NCBI GenBank assembly: GCA_905235695.1
Contig: CAJOMW010000057.1
Location: 1-10,219 of the forward strand
From: an uncultured Clostridia bacterium
Lineage (GTDB): Bacteria; Bacillota; Clostridia; Oscillospirales; CAG-382
Reading direction: 5' to 3'
DNA length: 10,219 bases
Part shown: piece after piece, positions 6,469 through 10,219 of the stretch
Numbering within the stretch: the first letter of the stretch is position 1
Layout: every line of letters starts with the position of its first letter
The notes under the pieces: generated by a model
Told to the model about the DNA's origin: nothing
The model's input: the letters and a program-made list of their open reading frames with translations, nothing else
The model's database searches: none
Made by a program: the position numbers and the translations under genes

Positions 6469-6492
6469 ATGAGTACATCAGAGATATATTGA
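6469..6492 (+). other. Eight-codon ORF at the larB start: leader peptide or frameshifted native start
   Basis: An ATG at 6469 with a well-placed GGAG (6458-6461) opens a frame encoding only MSTSEIY before TGA at 6490-6492. That TGA overlaps the TTG (6489-6491) that is the first usable start in the larB frame. The larB frame reads back from the TTG as EYIRDIL (codons 6471-6491), which looks like the natural first helix of LarB. One extra G after the ATG (ATG GAG TAC ATC) would restore it. So this is either a one-base loss at the start of larB or a tiny leader coupled to TTG re-initiation. Confidence 0.6.
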
Positions 6493-7208
6493 AAGACGTG
6501 CAGAGCGGAGAGCTTTCCGTAGACGATGCGCTGCTTAAAATAAAGTCCGCGCCGTTTGAGGACATAGGCTATGCTAAGGTCGATCTGCACAGAGAGGTGC
6601 GGCAGGGGACAGCCGAGGTAATATACGGCGCAGCCAAAACGCCGGATCAGATAATCGGCATAGCGGACGTCATGATAAAGAACGGTCAGAAGACAGTGAT
6701 TGTCACACGCATTGACGAAGAAACGGCTGGTAGGATCGGGGAGAAGCACCATCTCACATACTTTGACAAGGCGAGGATAGCCGTAATCGGTGAGATGCCA
6801 AGCCCTTCCGGCAGGGGGAAGATAGTCGTTGCCACGGGCGGCACGAGCGATATTCCGGTTGCAGAGGAAGCGGCGGTGACTGCTGAGGCGCTCGGAAACG
6901 AGGTCGTCCGGCTCTATGACGTAGGCGTTGCCGGACTGCACCGCCTGCTTTCGCACAAGGAGGAGATAATGACGGCGAGCGTTGTGATTGCGATTGCCGG
7001 CATGGAGGGGGCGCTCGCAAGCGTAATAGGAGGACTCGCTGACTGCCCGGTCATAGCGGTTCCGACAAGCGTTGGGTACGGAGCGTCGTTCGGAGGGCTT
7101 TCCGCACTGCTATCCATGCTCAATTCATGTGCAAGCGGCGTTTCGGTCGTCAATATCGACAACGGCTTCGGAGCCGGATACCTTGCGAGCATGATAAATA
7201 AAAGGTGA
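6489..7208 (+). CDS. larB: LarB, nickel-pincer cofactor biosynthesis carboxylase/hydrolase
   Basis: LarB carboxylates the pyridinium ring of nicotinic acid adenine dinucleotide and releases AMP, the first step to the nickel-pincer nucleotide. From the TTG start there are 239 residues. A short N-terminal region has SGELSVDDALLKIKSAPFEDIGYAKVD (residues 6-32). The PurE/AIRC-like C-terminal domain has GGTSDIPVAEEA (117-128), DVGVAGLHRLL (144-154), AGMEGALASVIGGL (170-183), VPTSVGYGASFGG (191-203) and NIDNGFGAGY (222-231). Cys214 in LNSCASG probably corresponds to the reactive Cys221 of Lactobacillus plantarum LarB. The start is uncertain: no ATG, GTG or other TTG exists in frame between the stop at 6435-6437 and 6489. 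The good ribosome binding site and ATG at 6469 are one base out of frame, and the in-frame residues before the TTG (EYIRDI) look like true LarB sequence. larC follows after 45 nt. Confidence 0.92.
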   Translation: MKDVQSGELSVDDALLKIKSAPFEDIGYAKVDLHREVRQGTAEVIYGAAKTPDQIIGIADVMIKNGQKTVIVTRIDEETAGRIGEKHHLTYFDKARIAVIGEMPSPSGRGKIVVATGGTSDIPVAEEAAVTAEALGNEVVRLYDVGVAGLHRLLSHKEEIMTASVVIAIAGMEGALASVIGGLADCPVIAVPTSVGYGASFGGLSALLSMLNSCASGVSVVNIDNGFGAGYLASMINKR

Positions 7209-7253
7209 ATTGCTGTAAAATACGTTATGCATAGAGCGAAGGGAGAAACGATT

Positions 7254-8483
7254 ATGAAAACTTTATATATAGACTGCGGAATGGGCGCGGCAGGCGATAT
7301 GCTGACGGCGGCACTGCTTGAGCTGTTGCCGGAAAAAGATGATTTTGTAAAAAGGCTGAACGATATAGGAATACCATCCGTAACCTTTTCTGCGGAAAAA
7401 TCCGTAAAATGCGGTATAACCGGAACTCGTGTATCCGTCAAAGTAAACGGCGAAGAGGAAGACGAGACAATGCACGGGCATAGCCATGAAAATCACCACC
7501 ATGAGCACGACCACGAGCACGACCACGAGCATCATCACTGTCACAGCAGTCTGCACGACATAGAGCATATAGTATCTGAGCTTGTTATCCCACAGGGGGT
7601 AAAGAACGACGTTATCGAGGTATATAAGCTTATCGCCGAAGCTGAGAGCGCAGTACACGGCGTTCCCGTCACGGATATACACTTTCACGAGGTCGGCACA
7701 ATGGATGCTGTGGCGGATATTACGGCGGTATGTATGCTGATGAGCGAAATATCGCCGGACAGGGTGATAGCTTCGCCGATACACGTCGGAAGCGGAAGCG
7801 TGCGGTGCGCACACGGAATACTTCCCGTACCGGCGCCGGCAACCGCCTGTATTCTAAAGGATATACCGATATACGGCGGAAGCATTGAGGGCGAGCTATG
7901 TACCCCGACGGGTGCGGCTCTGCTCAGACACTTCGTATCCGATTTCGGCGATATGCCGGTTATGAAGGTCGGCAGGATAGGCTACGGCATGGGCAGGAAG
8001 GACTTTGAAAAGGCGAACTGTGTTCGAGCCATGCTCGGAGAAGAGGACGGAAAGACCGACGTCATATACGAGCTGTCCTGCAACTTAGACGATATGACCG
8101 CCGAAGAGATAGGCTTTGCGTCTGAGGTGCTTCTCGAAAACGGAGCAAAGGACGTATTCACCGTCCCGATAGGCATGAAAAAATCTCGTCCCGGAACGCT
8201 TCTATGCGTGATATGCGCGGCAGATGACAGAGAGAATATCGCATCGCTCATATTCAAGCATACCACAACTATCGGCTTGCGCGAAGTAAAGATGAACAGA
8301 TACGTTCTCGAGAGGAAATCGGAAATATTCCACACGTCTTTCGGCGACTTTCACCGCAAGGATTCAAAGGGCTATGGAGTTTCCCGCTCAAAGTTTGAGT
8401 ACGACGATATATCTCGCATAGCCAAAGAGAAGGGCATAAGCTTTGCAAGTGCAAGAAAGCTCCTTGAGGAAACGTACAAATAA
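7254..8483 (+). CDS. larC: LarC, nickel insertion protein of the nickel-pincer cofactor (intact single ORF)
   Basis: LarC is the CTP-dependent cyclometallase that inserts nickel into the pyridinium bis-thiocarboxylate mononucleotide. The 409-residue protein is full length. The N-terminus MKTLYIDCGMGAAGDML is typical. A His-rich loop spans 74-105. The DUF111 signatures include DIHFHEVGTMDAVADI (141-156), GSGSVRCAHGILPVPAPAT (179-197), GELCTPTGAALL (213-224), SCNLDDMTAEEIGFA (275-289) and PIGMKKSRPG (305-314). I chose the ATG at 7254, with GGGAG at 7241-7245, over the in-frame ATG at 7227, which lacks a binding site. In Lactobacillus plantarum LarC is split into larC1/larC2 and joined by programmed frameshifting; here the frame is continuous. 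It follows larB by 45 nt and is probably in the same transcript. larE (the sulfur-donating step) and larA are absent from the window. Confidence 0.95.
   Translation: MKTLYIDCGMGAAGDMLTAALLELLPEKDDFVKRLNDIGIPSVTFSAEKSVKCGITGTRVSVKVNGEEEDETMHGHSHENHHHEHDHEHDHEHHHCHSSLHDIEHIVSELVIPQGVKNDVIEVYKLIAEAESAVHGVPVTDIHFHEVGTMDAVADITAVCMLMSEISPDRVIASPIHVGSGSVRCAHGILPVPAPATACILKDIPIYGGSIEGELCTPTGAALLRHFVSDFGDMPVMKVGRIGYGMGRKDFEKANCVRAMLGEEDGKTDVIYELSCNLDDMTAEEIGFASEVLLENGAKDVFTVPIGMKKSRPGTLLCVICAADDRENIASLIFKHTTTIGLREVKMNRYVLERKSEIFHTSFGDFHRKDSKGYGVSRSKFEYDDISRIAKEKGISFASARKLLEETYK
7503..7526 (+). repeat. Tandem 12-bp repeat encoding the His-rich loop of LarC
   Basis: GAGCACGACCAC occurs twice in direct succession (7503-7514, 7515-7526) and is followed by a partial third copy (GAGCAT). 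Each unit encodes Glu-His-Asp-His. It is the core of a low-complexity loop with about 15 His in 32 residues, likely a nickel-binding or nickel-storage segment. It looks like local expansion by slippage. Confidence 0.85.
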
Positions 8484-8513
8484 GAATGTTAAATGACAAA
8501 TTAAAGAAAAATC

Positions 8514-8546
8514 GAGGCGGAGAATAGCTCCGCCTCACGTATTTTT
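8514..8546. terminator. Bidirectional terminator between larC and azlD
   Basis: GAGGCGGAG (8514-8522) and CTCCGCCTC (8528-8536) form a perfect 9-bp, G/C-rich stem with a 5-nt loop. On the plus strand a T-run follows after a short gap (8542-8546). On the minus strand the stem is followed by the complement of AAAGAAAAATC, a better U-tract. It serves the converging larBC and azlCD units. Confidence 0.88.
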
Positions 8547-8574
8547 AGGGTAAAATTTTAACAAATCCGCTCTT

Positions 8575-8880
8575 TCAGATGAACAGCTCGATGAGAAATA
8601 CCACAATGCAGCACGACACAGATACGCCGAGAAGGTTAAGTCCGAGGTACGCCGTGACGACGCCGACTATCAGCGCCGCAATGCCGGAATACACGCTCTG
8701 CGTGGCGTTTATAATTGCCGGGAAAGTCATTACGGAAAGCGTGACGTAGGGGACGTAATAGAGGAATGAACGGATATACTTGTTCTTTATCGGCTTTTTT
8801 ATAAGCGTCAGAGGAAGCACACGGATGAAGTACGACACCGCACCCATTATGAGAATGTATATGTAAATATTATGCGTCAT
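8575..8880 (-). CDS. azlD: AzlD family branched-chain amino acid export subunit
   Basis: A 101-residue, very hydrophobic protein with about four membrane segments (roughly 4-22, 38-57, 63-82 and 84-101). The family's early motif is visible as YFIRVLPLTLI (17-27). AzlD is the small partner of AzlC in the LIV-E exporter of leucine, isoleucine and valine. The ATG at 8880 lies inside the end of azlC (11-nt overlap) and has AGGAGG at 8890-8895, so translation is probably coupled. It is the last gene of the unit, with the bidirectional terminator 29 nt beyond its stop. Export of these substrates is known for Bacillus subtilis AzlCD; the substrate here is inferred. Confidence 0.93.
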   Translation of the reverse strand: MTHNIYIYILIMGAVSYFIRVLPLTLIKKPIKNKYIRSFLYYVPYVTLSVMTFPAIINATQSVYSGIAALIVGVVTAYLGLNLLGVSVSCCIVVFLIELFI

Positions 8881-9628
8881 TGCCGTTTTCCTCCTTGTCC
8901 TTTACAGGGAACAGCAGAGCTGCGCCGAGTGATATGACTACCGTAAGAATTATGGTTATCATTCCGTCGTCAAGGTTGGAAACATAGGGAAGACTGCGCA
9001 TGGCAAAGCTGAGCGCAAAGCATATAACAATGAGCACCGCAACGACCTTTTTTTCCTTTGCTTTCGGGATAAATACCGCTATGAACATTCCGAAGAGCGC
9101 AACGCTGAGCGCACTGACAAGTCTATCAGGCATTATGTTGCCGACCGTTATCCCGAGCGCTGTTCCGCTCGCCCAGCCAAGTGAGGCTATAAGCGTCGCT
9201 CCGTAGGGGTAATACGGGTTAAGATATCCTTTTTTTGCGATGGATATGCCGAAAAGCTCGTCGGTAACGGTAGTTGCAAGAAGAAATCTGTGACCGTAAT
9301 GCATATTCGGATCTATTTTCTGGCTGAGAGCACTGCTCATGAGCAGATATCGTGCATTCGTAATGAGCGTTGCCACAGCTATCTGAAAATACGCCGCATC
9401 TGCCGCAATGTTGCGCAGTCCTATGTATTCGCCTGCCGACGCCCTGTTAAGAAAGCTCATAATAAAGCCCTGGAGAGCGTTCAGACCGACGGCTTTTGCC
9501 TGAACTCCGAGTGCGAACGCCACTGCCATATATCCGAGCGCTATCGGCATTCCGTCTTTCAGACCGTATATAAATTCTTTTCTGTCCCTTTTGTTTTTCA
9601 AACAATACGATGTTGCAGTTTTGTCCAT
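8870..9628 (-). CDS. azlC: AzlC family branched-chain amino acid export permease
   Basis: A 252-residue integral membrane protein, the large subunit of the LIV-E exporter with AzlD. After a charged N-terminus (KNKRDRKEFIYGLKDG, 11-26) come the helices. Family motifs include GLKDGMPIALGYMAVAFALG (22-41), TLITNARYLLMSSAL (88-101), LLATTVTDELFGI (116-128) and GWASGTALG (151-159). The C-terminus is a highly charged tail (KDKEENGNDA). The start at 9628 was chosen because AGGAG at 9636-9640 lies 7 nt from it. A longer frame from 9691 would add 21 residues across the -10 box of the promoter and has no binding site. Confidence 0.94.
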   Translation of the reverse strand: MDKTATSYCLKNKRDRKEFIYGLKDGMPIALGYMAVAFALGVQAKAVGLNALQGFIMSFLNRASAGEYIGLRNIAADAAYFQIAVATLITNARYLLMSSALSQKIDPNMHYGHRFLLATTVTDELFGISIAKKGYLNPYYPYGATLIASLGWASGTALGITVGNIMPDRLVSALSVALFGMFIAVFIPKAKEKKVVAVLIVICFALSFAMRSLPYVSNLDDGMITIILTVVISLGAALLFPVKDKEENGNDA

Positions 9629-9650
9629 GTCTAAGCTCCTTTTACATAAC

Positions 9651-9679
9651 ATTATAATACCGCTAATTGCTTTTGTAAA
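9651..9679 (-). promoter_or_regulatory. Sigma-A promoter of azlC-azlD
   Basis: On the minus strand TTTACA (9679-9674) and TATAAT (9656-9651) with a 17-bp spacer. The predicted start near 9644 leaves only about 16 nt of leader carrying the AGGAG, so no attenuator or riboswitch fits here. Confidence 0.82.
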
Positions 9680-9733
9680 GACATTTTGCATTTTTCATTG
9701 TATTTACCAAGAGAAAGAACGATTTTTGCAAAA

Positions 9734-9762
9734 ATGACAAAGCGGCGCTGTTAATGTATAAT
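9734..9762 (+). promoter_or_regulatory. Promoter of tRNA-Ser
   Basis: ATGACA (9734-9739) and TATAAT (9757-9762) with a 17-bp spacer. The predicted start is near 9769, about 39 nt before the mature tRNA 5' end. GCGGG(T) and the stretch before the tRNA would be removed by RNase P. Confidence 0.78.
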
Positions 9763-9807
9763 TTATTCGTTGCGGGTGATTCATAAAGAAGCCTGCGACG
9801 TATATAC

Positions 9808-9896
9808 GGACAGGTATCGAAGTGGTCATAACGGCCCTGACTCGAAATCAGGTAGTCCTCACGGGCTCGTGGGTTCGAATCCCACCCTGTCCGCCA
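9808..9896 (+). tRNA. tRNA-Ser (anticodon CGA)
   Basis: A complete 89-nt class II tRNA. The acceptor stem is GGACAGG (9808-9814) with CCTGTCC (9886-9892), followed by discriminator G and an encoded CCA (9894-9896). The anticodon stem CCTGA/TCAGG (9836-9840, 9848-9852) carries the loop CTCGAAA, giving anticodon CGA (9843-9845) for UCG codons. A long variable arm (AGTCC/GGGCT stem) marks it as serine. The T arm is GTGGG-TTCGAAT-CCCAC. It is single, with no neighbouring tRNA, and I see no duplicated 3' end that would suggest an integration site. Confidence 0.97.
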
Positions 9897-9897
9897 A

Positions 9898-9930
9898 AAA
9901 GCCCTGAAAGCATTGCGCTTTCGGGGCTTT
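9898..9930. terminator. Bidirectional terminator after tRNA-Ser and the nrnA-like gene
   Basis: AAAGCCCTGAAAGC (9898-9911) pairs along 14 positions (one T.G wobble) with GCTTTCGGGGCTTT (9917-9930) around a 5-nt loop. On the minus strand the stem is followed by a U-tract that runs straight into the complement of the tRNA CCA end, so one hairpin ends both converging transcripts. Confidence 0.9.
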
Positions 9931-9996
9931 ACTCATATTTTATTCAAAATTTGTCAGCTGTTCTTGTGCGGCACATTGGATGCATTCTCGCAAAGC

Positions 9997-10219
9997 CTAA
10001 ATTAAATATTTTTCCGCTTCCTCCACAAATGCCTTCAGTGCTTTGTCTTTTTCGTCAAAGATAGTGCAGCCTGCCGCCTTTTTGTGCCCTCCGCCGTTGA
10101 AGGTAGCACAGAGAAGCGATACGTCCGTGTCTGCGTTTGCGCGGACGGAAAATCTATATCCGATTTTGCCGTCATAATCCTTTTCACGCATCATAACGCC
10201 TATCTGTACGCCTTCTATC
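9997..10219 (-). CDS. nrnA: C-terminal part of a DHH/DHHA1 phosphoesterase, NrnA-like (partial)
   Basis: The gene continues beyond the right edge; about 73 C-terminal residues are present, ending at TAG 9997-9999. The segment reads IEGVQIGVMMREKDYDG, then YRFSVRANADTDVSLLCATF, then the DHHA1 substrate-binding signature GGGHKKAAGC, and a final amphipathic helix ending EKYLI. This is the usual C-terminal end of NrnA (oligoribonuclease / 3'-phosphoadenosine 5'-phosphate phosphatase), which degrades short RNA oligonucleotides in Firmicutes. The DHH catalytic domain lies outside the window, so assignment to NrnA rather than another DHH-DHHA1 protein such as a c-di-AMP phosphodiesterase is likely but not proven. 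The internal ATG at 10194 is not the start, because the frame and family similarity continue upstream. Confidence 0.87.
   Translation of the reverse strand, partial: IEGVQIGVMMREKDYDGKIGYRFSVRANADTDVSLLCATFNGGGHKKAAGCTIFDEKDKALKAFVEEAEKYLI

Noticed and set aside
7227..7253. Upstream in-frame ATG giving LarC nine extra residues
   Set aside because: It has no Shine-Dalgarno, whereas the ATG at 7254 has GGGAG at good spacing and gives the usual family N-terminus.
7503..7535. Short tandem repeats considered as a CRISPR-like array
   Set aside because: The units are contiguous 12-mers without spacers and lie in frame inside larC.
7263..7814. A 183-codon minus-strand open frame opposite larC
   Set aside because: It is the reverse complement of a well-recognised larC. 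Its valine-rich stretch is simply the antisense of the His codons.
9629..9691. N-terminal extension of azlC by 21 residues
   Set aside because: It overlaps the azlC promoter -10 and -35 boxes. The ATG at 9628 has a well-placed AGGAG.
9808..9896. tRNA-Ser as an integration (att) site
   Set aside because: No integrase gene and no duplicated tRNA 3' end were seen on either side within the window.

Overview
The window looks like chromosomal DNA from a Gram-positive, clostridial-type bacterium (Firmicutes/Clostridia), probably an anaerobe. The evidence is clean sigma-A-type promoters (TTGACA/TATAAT with 17-18 bp spacing), AGGAGG-type ribosome binding sites, intrinsic terminators with U-tracts, a CCA-encoding tRNA-Ser, and the family makeup (a CadC/SmtB-type repressor with a split metal ATPase, clostridial-type Dxs, LarB/LarC, AzlC/AzlD, an NrnA-type phosphoesterase). 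The exact lineage cannot be read from the sequence alone.

Layout. Positions 1-238 hold the 3' end of an unrecognised gene, closed by a terminator. Positions 239-554 are non-coding, visibly A/T-richer than the rest, and contain two terminators and a perfect 8-bp inverted repeat. Positions 555-3646 form a minus-strand metal-response operon: a consensus promoter and an inverted-repeat operator, an ArsR/SmtB repressor, a stand-alone HMA metal-binding protein, a Zn/Cd/Pb-type P1B ATPase lacking its own HMA domain, and a flavodoxin. Positions 3726-6328 form a plus-strand unit with its own consensus promoter: a HAD-IB phosphatase, 1-deoxy-D-xylulose-5-phosphate synthase (isoprenoid/thiamine/pyridoxal precursor supply), and a terminator. 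Positions 6376-8546 carry larB-larC, two of the genes for the nickel-pincer nucleotide cofactor, with a palindrome upstream of the promoter and a bidirectional terminator. Positions 8575-9679 hold azlC-azlD on the minus strand, a predicted branched-chain amino acid exporter. tRNA-Ser(CGA) follows at 9808-9896, and the window ends inside the 3' end of an NrnA-like DHH phosphoesterase on the minus strand.

The repressor, HMA protein and ATPase form a plausible metal-efflux circuit: metal releases the repressor from a site just downstream of the predicted transcription start, and the small HMA protein may deliver metal to the HMA-less pump. larB and larC act at opposite ends of nickel-pincer cofactor synthesis (carboxylation/hydrolysis of NaAD, then nickel insertion), but larE and the client racemase larA are not here. 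Most genes belong to known families. The least ordinary points are the broken-looking start of larB, the split metal pump with a terminal flavodoxin, the somewhat divergent dxs paired with a HAD phosphatase, and the palindrome upstream of larB. I did not find convincing evidence of a wholly new system.
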